Source: Clostridia bacterium (lineage in GTDB: Bacteria; Bacillota; Clostridia; Peptostreptococcales; Anaerovoracaceae). From it: a stretch of 64,000 nucleotides of DNA. The DNA is taken from positions 1 through 64,000 of the forward strand of contig CAJTER010000014.1 of assembly GCA_910575405.1 (NCBI GenBank), written 5' to 3'. The translations under genes and the position numbers were made by a program. This document shows positions 8,072-16,614 of this stretch, piece by piece. Under the pieces are notes generated by a model that saw only the letters and a list, made by a program, of their open reading frames with translations, made no database searches and was not told where the DNA came from. Each line of letters begins with the position of its first letter. The stretch's first letter is position 1.

Positions 8072-8524
8072 TTATGATTCTTTCACGCTCTCATCTTGCA
8101 CAGCAGTATCCCTTGTTCTGATTTTCTGCTTGCTACGGGTAACGATTCCGCATAGAACAGCCACTATCAGATGCGGGATGTAAATACATAACTCCCAAAC
8201 GCTTGTCATACCTATTATTATAATAAGGGATATCAGTATGAGCCAGCCATAAAAACCACTGAGCAGTACCTTAGTGATCCAGTCATCATACATAATATAC
8301 TGAAGCAAGATGACCACCCCCAAGATATAGGCACCTGTTGTAAATGGATTCACAACAGCGTACATTTCATTCCATATTGCCTCATGCGGTAATGTCCACA
8401 TGCCAGGGTTAAAAAAAAGAAGGTAGTAAAGAAATAGCAGCAGATCGACAATCAGCATGATAATGCGTATCGGCTTCTTATGGTTTTGATAATGATCATA
8501 AATGCGAAATATAACGATATCCAT
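8072..8524 (-). CDS. integral membrane protein of the phospholipase operon
   Basis: About 150 residues with four predicted membrane segments (around IIMLIVDLLLFLYYLLFF, YILGVVILLQYIMY, LILISLIIIIGM and LIVAVLCGIV) and a charged C-terminus rich in K/R then D/E. I chose the ATG five bases after the stop of the upstream gene; a longer frame would overlap that gene by 60 bases and read hydrophilic residues that match nothing. Function unknown; position as last gene of the phospholipase-thioredoxin operon suggests immunity, secretion or anchoring, which is only inference. Confidence 0.6.
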   Translation of the reverse strand: MDIVIFRIYDHYQNHKKPIRIIMLIVDLLLFLYYLLFFNPGMWTLPHEAIWNEMYAVVNPFTTGAYILGVVILLQYIMYDDWITKVLLSGFYGWLILISLIIIIGMTSVWELCIYIPHLIVAVLCGIVTRSKQKIRTRDTAVQDESVKES

Positions 8525-8529
8525 TTTAC

Positions 8530-9093
8530 TTATTTTCTGCAACTGGTGTTTCCTCCATTTGGTGTTACATTTGAAGTTTTTATTTTTAACCATGCTTTCA
8601 TAGCATATGCAGCAGTCCTTTGCGGGCCGGACATTTTGCTTAAATTCTTATTAATGTATGATAAAAACTCGTTATCACAGGAACATTTATGATATCCCCT
8701 CGACCCATAGCATTGATCATGTTTTTTGCATCCCGTATCTAACAGATCAATAGGGGTGCCGCTTCCATAATTAGGGCCACACCAATGGCCATATACAGGC
8801 ATCCTTGATTGGATCCCTGTAGTTTCATAACGATAATACTCACACATTATTTGATATGCTCCAGATGCAACCTCCAATACTTCATCACTGACCCCGTCCT
8901 CGACTGCTTGCTTTTCATTAAAGATTGGTGCACCGTCTTCATCGGAAGAGAGATATTTTATAGCAGTATCTACAATTTCATCCGATTCACTTACTGCACT
9001 TGCATTTACAAAAACTGATGTTGGCATGAGGAGTGCTACTATTAACAGACTCAACAAACCAATTTTAAATACTTTTTTCCGTTTCATTTCCAT
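8530..9093 (-). CDS. secreted phospholipase A2-like protein
   Basis: A 187-residue exported protein. The signal peptide is VFKIGLLSLLIVALLMPTS with cleavage near NASA. The mature part contains the phospholipase A2 signature: calcium-loop-like WCGPNYGSGTP, then the active-site helix DTGCKKHDQCYG (His-Asp pair flanked by cysteines) and CSCDNEF. Seven mature cysteines suggest disulfide bonds, unusual for a Gram-positive and consistent with the thioredoxin-like gene just upstream. The start is taken at MEMKRKK because AAGGGAG lies six bases before it; an ATG 15 bases upstream overlaps the previous stop as ATGA. Expected reaction: hydrolysis of the sn-2 ester of phospholipids, acting outside the cell. 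Confidence 0.75.
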   Translation of the reverse strand: MEMKRKKVFKIGLLSLLIVALLMPTSVFVNASAVSESDEIVDTAIKYLSSDEDGAPIFNEKQAVEDGVSDEVLEVASGAYQIMCEYYRYETTGIQSRMPVYGHWCGPNYGSGTPIDLLDTGCKKHDQCYGSRGYHKCSCDNEFLSYINKNLSKMSGPQRTAAYAMKAWLKIKTSNVTPNGGNTSCRK

Positions 9094-9104
9094 TTTTTCT
9101 CCCT

Positions 9105-9581
9105 TCATTGAACAAATTTATTAAACTTATTCACAAAATTTTTCGCAGTTATATCATAAAAGTCAAACTGCTTAACGTTTCCGTTCTTTACCAAAATAAT
9201 TGTAGGAATACCATCAACTTTTATGCTATCTAAATAAATTCTCTCTTCTGTACTAATGTTGTCTGCCAGTTTAACATACTCCATCGCCAGATGATACTTT
9301 TTTTCAGATAAAGCTTTTAGCTGTTTAATATTCCTTACCGACTCCCGGCAATCACTGCAACTTCCACGACCTATGTAATACAATGTTTCCTTGTTATTAT
9401 CAATGCTATTTTTCAATTGTTCTACATTTTTTACACTGAAATCACTTGTCACATAACCGTATGCATATTCTCCTAGATTAATTTTAATTTCTGGTAAATA
9501 GAACAGTGTAGCTCTTACCACAACAACTGCGATAATCAAGACTATAATACTTCTAACATCAAAAGAAATTTTTTGTCTCAC
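9105..9581 (-). CDS. membrane-anchored thioredoxin-like protein
   Basis: 158 residues: one N-terminal membrane segment (SIIVLIIAVVVVRATLFYL) followed by an extracytoplasmic thioredoxin fold with the redox pair GRGSCSDCRES and the cis-proline loop VDGIPTIILV. It resembles the thiol-disulfide accessory proteins found beside class II bacteriocin genes. It is the first gene of an operon, its stop overlapping an ATG of the phospholipase A2-like gene, and most likely helps form or correct disulfides in that cysteine-rich partner. That partnership is inferred from position. Confidence 0.75.
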   Translation of the reverse strand: MRQKISFDVRSIIVLIIAVVVVRATLFYLPEIKINLGEYAYGYVTSDFSVKNVEQLKNSIDNNKETLYYIGRGSCSDCRESVRNIKQLKALSEKKYHLAMEYVKLADNISTEERIYLDSIKVDGIPTIILVKNGNVKQFDFYDITAKNFVNKFNKFVQ

Positions 9582-9963
9582 GTTTTTTCTCCATGCGCTT
9601 CATCATCTGCTAACCAAATCTGCTTGTTCTGGCTTATAACACCAGTCCACTACGGAGGTATCGTTCCTAGATTTGAAATTCTTTCTTGCAATTACCCGTA
9701 TGCTAAAGTATACTACTTTTAGAGTTTTTCAAACTATTTTAATTGAAGTGCCATTCATTGGAATAATTTTTGATAAGCTCTTTTTTATACTCTCATAGGC
9801 ATCACCCCCTTTACGGTAGCCCTGCATATCACTGTAACTGCTTCCCTAAATCCTCTAATCTCCCTTTTAAAGCTTTACTTTATACAAACATACACACCAT
9901 CTCCTGTCGTATGGATGTTTTTAAATGGTAATAACCTTACAGTCAGGCTCACATGCAACAAAT
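9582..9963. other. 380-base gap with gene debris
   Basis: No intact gene. On the minus strand two short frames look like remains of one protein in different frames: ALKGRLEDLGKQLQ then, after a shift, MQGYRKGGDAYESIKKS. There are several stops and no good ribosome site. It separates the sigma/anti-sigma operon from the phospholipase operon. Confidence 0.3.
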
Positions 9964-10713
9964 TTAAAACTCTCTCAAATTTTCCATAACCCGAATTCCG
10001 ACAATTTTACTGCCTTCGCCATTAATAAAACATTCGTATTCATCCGTTACTTTTGCCACAGAAAACTCATCCGTTTCCTTAATCTCATTGACATACATTT
10101 GTTCTCCTGTCCTGGGTGAACAGTATGACTGTCCTGCTATCAAAATCTTTTTATCTAAAGAATCCATGTTAAATTCAATATAAAGAGGTGTTTTTTTACT
10201 GTCCTCATAGGTATACTCATATTGCACAGAATCCTTTCCTTTACAAATCTTTAATTGGTAAAAGTGATAGCCATCTGGGATATATTCCGGTATATACAGC
10301 TTTCCACAAAGCTCCGCAGCATTTTGCACATCATCCCAATCTGTAACAATAGCTGTCTGCCACTGGTTTCCCGCTTCATCAACTGTAGTATGAATTTCAA
10401 GTGGAGAAATAAGACGAATCACCTTTTGCGAAAACTGCTTTCCACCATATACCCCGTCTGCATTCATCCATATTCCAAAAGACATTCCTGTAAGCAGCAC
10501 AATTGCGAACATTGCTGCAAGGCGCCCTATTCGTTTATAGCGAATCCTCCTCTCCTTCTGCCGAATCTTTTGGCGCAATTCTTCTCCCATATCTGGCACT
10601 GTAAAATTCATCCGTACATATTGTTCATTTGCCTCCTGCATTTTCCTGCAAAATTCCTGATGGATTTTGTCATTTTCTATCTCTTGCATGCCCCTTCTGA
10701 TTTCTTTATTCAT
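9964..10713 (-). CDS. membrane anti-sigma factor-like protein (DUF4367-like)
   Basis: 249 residues: a cytoplasmic, charged N-terminus (about 75 residues), one membrane segment (LAAMFAIVLLTGMSFGIWM), and an outside domain with IPEYIPDGYHFYQ and a repeated beta pattern, similar to DUF4367-type sensory domains of clostridial anti-sigma factors. The ATG overlaps the sigma-factor stop by four bases (ATGA), so the two are translationally coupled. Expected role: hold the ECF sigma factor inactive until an envelope signal arrives. Confidence 0.75.
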   Translation of the reverse strand: MNKEIRRGMQEIENDKIHQEFCRKMQEANEQYVRMNFTVPDMGEELRQKIRQKERRIRYKRIGRLAAMFAIVLLTGMSFGIWMNADGVYGGKQFSQKVIRLISPLEIHTTVDEAGNQWQTAIVTDWDDVQNAAELCGKLYIPEYIPDGYHFYQLKICKGKDSVQYEYTYEDSKKTPLYIEFNMDSLDKKILIAGQSYCSPRTGEQMYVNEIKETDEFSVAKVTDEYECFINGEGSKIVGIRVMENLREF

Positions 10714-11249
10714 AGTTCCCCCTTTTCAATTCTTTCAAAGATCTCTCTTAACTTTGCAATCCCACGAATATAATGAGACCGTGCCGTATTTACATTGATC
10801 TGTAAAATCTCAGAAACTTCCACCAAGCTGTATTCACAAAACACATTTAAATGGATCACCCTTCTATATTTTTCATCAAGCAGATTTAAAGCCTGCATAA
10901 GAGTGGCTTTATCTTCTTCTGTCACCAAAGCCTGAGCAATATCATCTTCCGTTCTTTTCCGAATGTCCACTTGTGATTCTATAGACTCCAGGGAATATTC
11001 CTCAAAGGAAACCACTCGTTCACGGTATCGCTTTATGCTTCTAAAATATAGATTTATTTCATTACAGGTAATTTTTAGTGCCCATTGTTTAAATGTCACA
11101 TCAGAACGCAGCTGTTCTATATGGAGAAGAATTCGCTCCATTACATTTTGTGTAATATCATGTGCGGTATCTATATCATGCAATCTTGACAGGGCAATAT
11201 AAAATACCTCGTCATAGAGCTGTTCCATTTTTCTTTCTAAATGCCGCAT
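10710..11249 (-). CDS. ECF-type RNA polymerase sigma factor
   Basis: 179 residues with region 2 (YIALSRLHDIDTAHDITQNV, FKQWALKITCNEINLYFR) and region 4 (LLDEKYRRVIHLNVFCEYS, then SEILQINVNTARSHYIRGI). Length and layout match an ECF sigma factor without region 3. The ribosome site GGAAGGG is rather far from the ATG. It is followed by its anti-sigma gene and preceded, 64 bases away, by a secreted-protein gene, so the three probably form one operon. Targets may include neighbouring secreted-protein genes. Confidence 0.85.
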   Translation of the reverse strand: MRHLERKMEQLYDEVFYIALSRLHDIDTAHDITQNVMERILLHIEQLRSDVTFKQWALKITCNEINLYFRSIKRYRERVVSFEEYSLESIESQVDIRKRTEDDIAQALVTEEDKATLMQALNLLDEKYRRVIHLNVFCEYSLVEVSEILQINVNTARSHYIRGIAKLREIFERIEKGEL

Positions 11250-11313
11250 AGAATATTTTTTCCCTTCCAGTATCCTTTTCTGATTGCACGATTGTCTTGC
11301 TTATACCTTTACT

Positions 11314-11835
11314 CTATAATTTCTCATAATCAGTTATCGTAGAAGTTCCATCATATACACTGCATTTTACTCGATAACTCTGTCCTGATTGAATACTATA
11401 ATTCACCGTATGCTGAATACTACGTCCTGATATGGTTTTGGTTCGAGTGCTTCCACTGACCGTTACATATTTTCCCGTGGATTGGTTTTTCTTTTGAAGA
11501 ACAATCGTAGATTTCATTGATTTTACACTTGTTGTCCCTATTGCCTTAACTTGTGCTTCTGCTGAGGTGGAAGATTTTCGTGCAAAAGAAATCGTCATGC
11601 TGCTGATTGTTCTTGCCATGGGTTCCTCCAAGCTGGAAACCTCTTCTGAAATTACATATTCACCGTCTGCGGGTATCTCTCCTTCCTCTTCTAAAGCATC
11701 ATGATACTCAGTCTGCATAGGCATTACGCAGATTTCTTTCTCTGCCGCATATGAAGTGCTGCTATTCACTCCCAGCATTCCTGCGATTATAATTCCTGCA
11801 GCTATTATAACCATCCACTTTTTACAAATCACCAT
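11314..11835 (-). CDS. small secreted protein upstream of the ECF pair
   Basis: 173 residues from the ATG preceded by GAAGGAGG (a frame start 30 bases upstream lacks a site). A signal peptide (MVIIAAGIIIAGMLGVN ... SYA) is followed by an acidic linker and a beta-rich C-terminal domain of about 100 residues with ISSMTISFARKSSTSAEAQ and SYRVKCSVYDG. It resembles the small secreted DUF6147-like proteins of Clostridia; this is a loose match by eye. It may be the signal ligand or a target of the downstream sigma system. Confidence 0.6.
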   Translation of the reverse strand: MVICKKWMVIIAAGIIIAGMLGVNSSTSYAAEKEICVMPMQTEYHDALEEEGEIPADGEYVISEEVSSLEEPMARTISSMTISFARKSSTSAEAQVKAIGTTSVKSMKSTIVLQKKNQSTGKYVTVSGSTRTKTISGRSIQHTVNYSIQSGQSYRVKCSVYDGTSTITDYEKL

Positions 11836-11880
11836 TTTTGTTCCTCCTTCATTTTTTCTCTTCAAAATTTGGCTCTCTAT

Positions 11881-11913
11881 ATAATACGATGCTTGAGAAC
11901 AAAAATAATTGCA
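11881..11913 (-). promoter_or_regulatory. possible ECF-type promoter
   Basis: TGCAATTA and CGTATTAT are 17 bases apart about 50 bases before the secreted-protein start, and do not match a housekeeping promoter. Proposed as the autoregulated promoter of the sigma operon. The remaining bases up to the next gene (about 12197) are AT-rich and hold nothing else I can support. Confidence 0.25.
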
Positions 11914-12197
11914 AAAAAAGACAAAAAACTTTTTATTTTTTTTAATTCACAGGGATTGCTATACCTGACATGAAGGCCTTATAAAGGCTCTATCCCTTAT
12001 ATTTCAACCATTAGGAGACATATTACCTGTAAGACTCTTTTAAACATACTTCGACAAAAATTTTGAACGATTTCTTAAATGCTATGTTTTACACCAACGA
12101 AAAACATTTTTTCAGAGCTTAGCATTCATGTAAAAGAGATTCACTATTTTAGCAACTGAATTAGTTCCAGAACATCTGGAAGAACCTCATCAATACT

Positions 12198-12437
12198 TTG
12201 CAGCAAGATGCCATTATTCTCAGATTATCCAATTTATGCAGGGAACGAAATATTACCATCAACCGTTTAGCTACTCTATCTGGAATCACACAGTCTACTA
12301 TTGCAAATCTGATGTCCGGCAAGACAAAGAATCCCAAACTCAAGACACTGCACAAGTTGGCCGTTGGGCTGGATATGACGGTTTCCGAGCTTTTAGATTT
12401 TCCTGAAATGAATGAAACGATTTTTGATGATGAATAA
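12198..12437 (+). CDS. short XRE-family helix-turn-helix regulator, start uncertain
   Basis: 79 residues: ILRLSNLCRERNITINRLAT, GITQSTIANLMSGKTKNP and LHKLAVGLDMTVSELLDFPE form a complete XRE HTH of the kind common in clostridial elements. The only start in frame is TTG and no ribosome site is seen; the frame is open for about 30 more bases upstream. It may have lost its native 5' end at the border of the mobilisation module. Confidence 0.65.
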   Translation: MQQDAIILRLSNLCRERNITINRLATLSGITQSTIANLMSGKTKNPKLKTLHKLAVGLDMTVSELLDFPEMNETIFDDE

Positions 12438-12465
12438 TGGAGGATTGCCTGATACTGATAAGCCT

Positions 12466-12681
12466 TCATACTTCATCAGCGGGGTAAATGGCAAGCTTTG
12501 CAAACTCCACTTCGGTCATGCGCTCCACTTTGGCAATAGTGCAGGCTGCTAAATTCCGTATTTCTTCGCTCATAAAGGATCGTGCAGCCTTCATGTCTGC
12601 TATCAGCCCCTCCTTGCTTTCGGTCATATAGATACTCAAAAGGTTGGTTTCCTCCATCGTGAAAGAATTGAAAGGATTCAT
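12466..12681 (-). CDS. small element-associated protein
   Basis: 71 residues (MNPFNSFTMEETNLLSIYM, then AARSFMSEEIRNLAACTIAKVERM), the helical small-protein type often seen directly after ArdC/YodL genes in clostridial conjugative and mobilisable elements. The start is set by GGAGGT seven bases upstream; an ATG two codons earlier overlaps that site and also overlaps the previous stop as ATGA. Function unknown. Confidence 0.65.
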   Translation of the reverse strand: MNPFNSFTMEETNLLSIYMTESKEGLIADMKAARSFMSEEIRNLAACTIAKVERMTEVEFAKLAIYPADEV

Positions 12682-12683
12682 GC

Positions 12684-12767
12684 TCATACCTCCAAACTGT
12701 AATTTCTTATTTTTACCGCCTGTTTCGTAGGGAGCGCTCCCTCAATATCCGCACCACTTATCTCCAT
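12684..12767 (-). CDS. very small coupled gene (27 aa)
   Basis: Opens MEISGADIEGALPTKQ behind GAAAGGAGCT, and its TGA overlaps an ATG of the next gene. It starts a few bases after the end of the large ArdC-type gene, so it sits in the same operon. Likely a leader or small element protein. Confidence 0.4.
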   Translation of the reverse strand: MEISGADIEGALPTKQAVKIRNYSLEV

Positions 12768-12771
12768 GGGG

Positions 12772-15700
12772 TCAGCTCCTTTCAAAATCCTGCGACTTGC
12801 TTTCTGCCCGCTGATTCTGCACCGCCCAATCTGCTTTAAGCTGCACCCGGATAGAGGGGGTCTTTTCTGCTTTCAATGCTGCAGCATACTCGGTAAAAGA
12901 AATCTGGCTACCGCTTCTTGCTTTTGCTTCCCGTTCGTCAGCCGTGGGGGCCATGAGGGGATGCTCAATCTGATTGTCGTTCTGCTCCCCTGTCATCAGC
13001 TCATTCGGAGTGAGTTGCTTTTGCCCCTGCAAAAACTCGGGCACTTCCATATAGCCGAAACGATCCACGTAATACGCCGTATCCTGCCCGTTCTGGTGAA
13101 GCACCACGATATCCGATATGGAAAGACTGTGTCCTTTAAAATCACTTGGGCGGTCGATATTGAAGCGGGTATCAATCTCTTCCAAAGAAGTTCCTGCCGC
13201 AAGCTCAGCGGTATAAATAAGCTCATAATTTGCCGCTTCCACGGAAAGCCCCGCCGCCTGCAGGCGGTCATAAGACTGAAAATGATAGTCCCACATGGCA
13301 TCCCCATCCTTTAGCTGATAGATGGAAAAGGTATCTTGGTCCGGCTCTGTCTGCTCCAGCATAGGGACCTCCGCTGTGTTCCGGGCTTCTTCACGTTCCG
13401 CAAGCGTCTGTTCCGCACGTTCCCGCACTTCCTCATGGATTGGCAGTGAATACAGGATAGAATTTGAGGAAAAATCCACGTTGTGGAACACATAGTCCAC
13501 CTCCGCTTCTTTCAGAGCCCCTGCTGTAAAATAAGTTTCCCTGATGGGCATTTCACTTACCTTTCCCTCCAATATGGCATAATTTAGCCCGGTTTCTATG
13601 TGAGCGCAAATGTTACCGTCCACGGCTATGGTCACATAATACCAGCCCATATAGTTGCCGCTTTTCTCGCCTATAGCACCATCGTTAAACTCCACATTGA
13701 GCAGGGTGTAGGGCTTCAGGCCTTTCTGTGCAGCGATTTCGTTATCCTTTGTTTCCTGCTTCCTGAGCGCGGCAATAGCGGCTTCCTTTGTTTCGCGAAT
13801 GATTTCCGGGTTATATCTCACCAGGGCGCTGTTGATACATGCATTCTGCACCTTTCGGGTTTTGGCTTTCGGTGTCCTGTGATTGCCGATAAACAGGGAT
13901 GCGCCATAATCAAACTGAATGAATATATCGCTTGTACCACGCCATTTGCCGGTACAGGGAGATGTTTTGATTTTGCCCGATGTACAGCCGAAGGCCTGCG
14001 CGATCACTCCAATTTTATCCTTCATAGGCAGCTTTTCATATTCTTTAGCGATTGCAACGGCCTTTTGCTGCAATTCTGTCAGGGTTTCGACTGCGGGCGT
14101 GTCCTGATCCGTCTCAGATGCAGGCTGTGCTTGCCGCTCTGGTTCCTCTTCCAGCGCAGTGTATGGTTCATACCCATTGGCCGCGTATTCCTCAACGGTC
14201 ATTCCTGCGGCTTCCGCCTCCTGTGCGAGTTCTTCCTTGACGTGTTCCTTGTAGGCCTGCAGGTCCGAATCAAAGTCCCGAAGCTGTGGGGCAGGGGGCA
14301 GACGATAGTCGCCTTGATTAAGAAGACCCCGGCACTGGGAGACATAGGCCTGCACCGCGGTGTGATAGGCCCTTTCGGCAGGGGAAAGGGTATCTCCTTT
14401 TTGCAGGGCTTCTCCGGTAATCTGCTCCATTTCCGACAGGTTGCAGTGCAGCTTCAGGTAGGGTATCCATTCATTCAGCAGCATTTCCCGCTGCTTTTTG
14501 TCCGCTTTCAGCGCTTCTCGGCCCTCGCTTTGTAACAGGAAACGGTCCCAATCCGGGTTATCGGCGTAGTAGGTATGGTACTGCTGGATATGCTCTATCA
14601 GGGAGCCTTCTCCATCCCCTAAATCCTGCCGCCCTTCGTAATGGTCTGGTATACCATTCATCACATAATCGATGCGGAACTTCGTTTTATCATAGCCGGG
14701 GCTTGTGAGATTTGCTTCATCAAGGGCTTTGATTCGGGTATTTGCGCGGGAAAGGGGAATTGTTTCACCATCCCGCAGCTGGCTGCTTTCACTCCACAGG
14801 ATGGTAACGGTGGGCTCTGCATTAAGGTCAGGCCTCCGTTCTTGTTCCGATTCCCGTTCTTTTCTGATTTCTGCAATATGCTGATCAATGGAGTTAATCA
14901 ATTCGGCGGCAGTACTGCAGATTGTGGCAAGGGAACGTTTCAGCTCCGCAAGCTTCTGCCCGCTGCTCCAACCGGCAATGTATCCAAAGGAATAATCGGA
15001 CGTGTCAAGCCCGTAATGCTGGCACACGGTATAGGCGATACTTTCTGCCTGTACCTCTTTTGTACTGCGATCCGGGCTGCTTGATCTTCCCTCCTGCGGG
15101 GTACGAAGGTCAAGGTCGTGCAGCTTTGCGTGGGCGATCTCATGGATGGCGGTCTTTAAATTCTGAAGTTCGCTCATGCCTTCCGCAATGGCAATGCGCT
15201 TTTCCGCCAAATGGTAATAGCCGTGTGAATTGCCCTCAATTGGCTCAAAGGTAATGGGAACCAGAGCGGTCTTTTCCAGTGCAGCGAAAAAGTCCCCATA
15301 CTGTTCCACGTCTCCCATCAGCTCCTTTACCGCAAGGGTGGGCAGTTCCCTCCCTTCCGTCTGCGATATATCAAAGACGGATACCACTCGATAAGCAGGA
15401 ATTTGAATTTCTTTTGTTTCCATGACCGGGTTTCCATCTTCATCCAGCACCGGCTTTCCCGTCTGCCTGTCAACCTTTTCTACCTCTTCCTGGGCTTTAT
15501 ACGGCGCTGGGGCAATGATGCGGATGCCCTTTTCACCTTTCCTGACGGTTCGCCCAAACTTATGTTTCCACGCCTGAAATCCGGCAATCAGGGAAGCATC
15601 CGGCTTCTGCATGGCGATTAGCACCGTATTGTTAAAGCTGTAATTGTGGAACTTTGACATGACTTGCAGGTATTCCTTGTAGCGCTCGCTGTCAAACAGC

Positions 15701-16494
15701 TCTGTGATGCCCTGCTCCAGACGATCCGTGATTTCTTTCAGCTTTTCATCCGGTTTGCCGGCAGTAAGAAGAATTGGATTGACCGGGCGCATCTGGGGCG
15801 TTGACTGCGTCTCTGGAAGGGGTTCTTTCTGCCCCGATGCAGGTTCGTCCTGCTCGCTCCTTTCCGGATCCAGATGCTTTGGAGAACCCATCATCCGGTA
15901 TTCTTCCGGTATGTCGTTTTCCTGTCCGTTGTACCGCTCCGAAAAGGACGCTCCACTGTGATAGACATAGCCCTGCTCGGTAAACTGCCCCTTTTCGCTT
16001 TGCACTGCATTCCGCCCGTATGCTTCGTACTGGAAATACTTCTTTGCTTCTTCGGGCAGCTCCAGTTCTTTTCGCTCGTCGATAAGATAATGACCGTAGT
16101 CAGCTTCGCTGTGGATGGCAGGGTATATCCGGTAGCGGTCGAGGTTTTGTGTAAGGTTGATCCGATCTTTTATGCTCCCGGTGTGTTCCCCCAGCGCTGA
16201 CGCCAGGATGAATTTCTCCCGCTCTTCGTTACTCTGCATTTCTAAGAGAGCTGCAAGATAATTCAGCTCATTCATGGTGCTGCCCTGTATCACGGAAAGC
16301 GACACGTCAAGGGGGTATTCCTCGGTATTGGCAAAGCCTTCCACAAAGAAATCCTGCGGGTTGTCTGCGGGAATGCCGAGGCGCTCCAGAGCTGTATGGA
16401 ATTGCTCTTCAGTAGCAGGCATAGGAAGCCATACGCCCTCCGGCCTCTTAGGCTCCATACGGCTGCTCAATAAGATGGAAAATGGTTTGCTCAT
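12772..16494 (-). CDS. ArdA-ArdC-YodL multidomain anti-restriction/transfer protein
   Basis: About 1240 residues. Order seen: N-terminal ArdA-like DNA-mimic region (EGVWLPMPATEEQFHTAL, ... EYPLDVSLSVIQGSTMNELN), ArdC-type ssDNA-binding domain (SKFHNYSFNNTVLIAMQKP, FGRTVRKGEKGIRI), zincin metallopeptidase HEIAHAKLH with a distal ESIAYTV segment, a middle region of unknown domains, and a C-terminal YodL/DUF4316-like part (DDxxW-type QLKDGDAMWDYHF, HSLSISDIVVLHQNG, YYVDRFGYMEVPEFL). Such proteins are carried by conjugative elements and protect incoming single strands from restriction. The start MSKPFS is chosen for GAGGAGC upstream; a longer frame includes the terminator hairpin. Confidence 0.8.
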   Translation of the reverse strand: MSKPFSILLSSRMEPKRPEGVWLPMPATEEQFHTALERLGIPADNPQDFFVEGFANTEEYPLDVSLSVIQGSTMNELNYLAALLEMQSNEEREKFILASALGEHTGSIKDRINLTQNLDRYRIYPAIHSEADYGHYLIDERKELELPEEAKKYFQYEAYGRNAVQSEKGQFTEQGYVYHSGASFSERYNGQENDIPEEYRMMGSPKHLDPERSEQDEPASGQKEPLPETQSTPQMRPVNPILLTAGKPDEKLKEITDRLEQGITELFDSERYKEYLQVMSKFHNYSFNNTVLIAMQKPDASLIAGFQAWKHKFGRTVRKGEKGIRIIAPAPYKAQEEVEKVDRQTGKPVLDEDGNPVMETKEIQIPAYRVVSVFDISQTEGRELPTLAVKELMGDVEQYGDFFAALEKTALVPITFEPIEGNSHGYYHLAEKRIAIAEGMSELQNLKTAIHEIAHAKLHDLDLRTPQEGRSSSPDRSTKEVQAESIAYTVCQHYGLDTSDYSFGYIAGWSSGQKLAELKRSLATICSTAAELINSIDQHIAEIRKERESEQERRPDLNAEPTVTILWSESSQLRDGETIPLSRANTRIKALDEANLTSPGYDKTKFRIDYVMNGIPDHYEGRQDLGDGEGSLIEHIQQYHTYYADNPDWDRFLLQSEGREALKADKKQREMLLNEWIPYLKLHCNLSEMEQITGEALQKGDTLSPAERAYHTAVQAYVSQCRGLLNQGDYRLPPAPQLRDFDSDLQAYKEHVKEELAQEAEAAGMTVEEYAANGYEPYTALEEEPERQAQPASETDQDTPAVETLTELQQKAVAIAKEYEKLPMKDKIGVIAQAFGCTSGKIKTSPCTGKWRGTSDIFIQFDYGASLFIGNHRTPKAKTRKVQNACINSALVRYNPEIIRETKEAAIAALRKQETKDNEIAAQKGLKPYTLLNVEFNDGAIGEKSGNYMGWYYVTIAVDGNICAHIETGLNYAILEGKVSEMPIRETYFTAGALKEAEVDYVFHNVDFSSNSILYSLPIHEEVRERAEQTLAEREEARNTAEVPMLEQTEPDQDTFSIYQLKDGDAMWDYHFQSYDRLQAAGLSVEAANYELIYTAELAAGTSLEEIDTRFNIDRPSDFKGHSLSISDIVVLHQNGQDTAYYVDRFGYMEVPEFLQGQKQLTPNELMTGEQNDNQIEHPLMAPTADEREAKARSGSQISFTEYAAALKAEKTPSIRVQLKADWAVQNQRAESKSQDFERS

Positions 16495-16530
16495 TTGCTT
16501 GCTCCTCTCTTTTATCCTCATACAGGCATA

Positions 16531-16577
16531 AAAAAACGGCATTTCACTTCTCCCTGTATCGGGATAGCAAAATGCCG
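16531..16577 (-). terminator. terminator between the regulator gene and the ArdC operon
   Basis: CGGCATTT pairs with AAATGCCG and is followed on the minus strand by T6. It ends the short regulator transcript or attenuates reading into the large gene, whose ATG is only 37 bases further on. Confidence 0.6.
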
Positions 16578-16614
16578 CATCTGCGTTAGATTCTGTTTTC
16601 ATGGATTCGTTCCG

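Noticed and set aside
13600-14535. 311-codon rightward frame within the ArdC-type gene
   Set aside because: Cysteine/phenylalanine-rich shadow of a well supported gene, no start signal.
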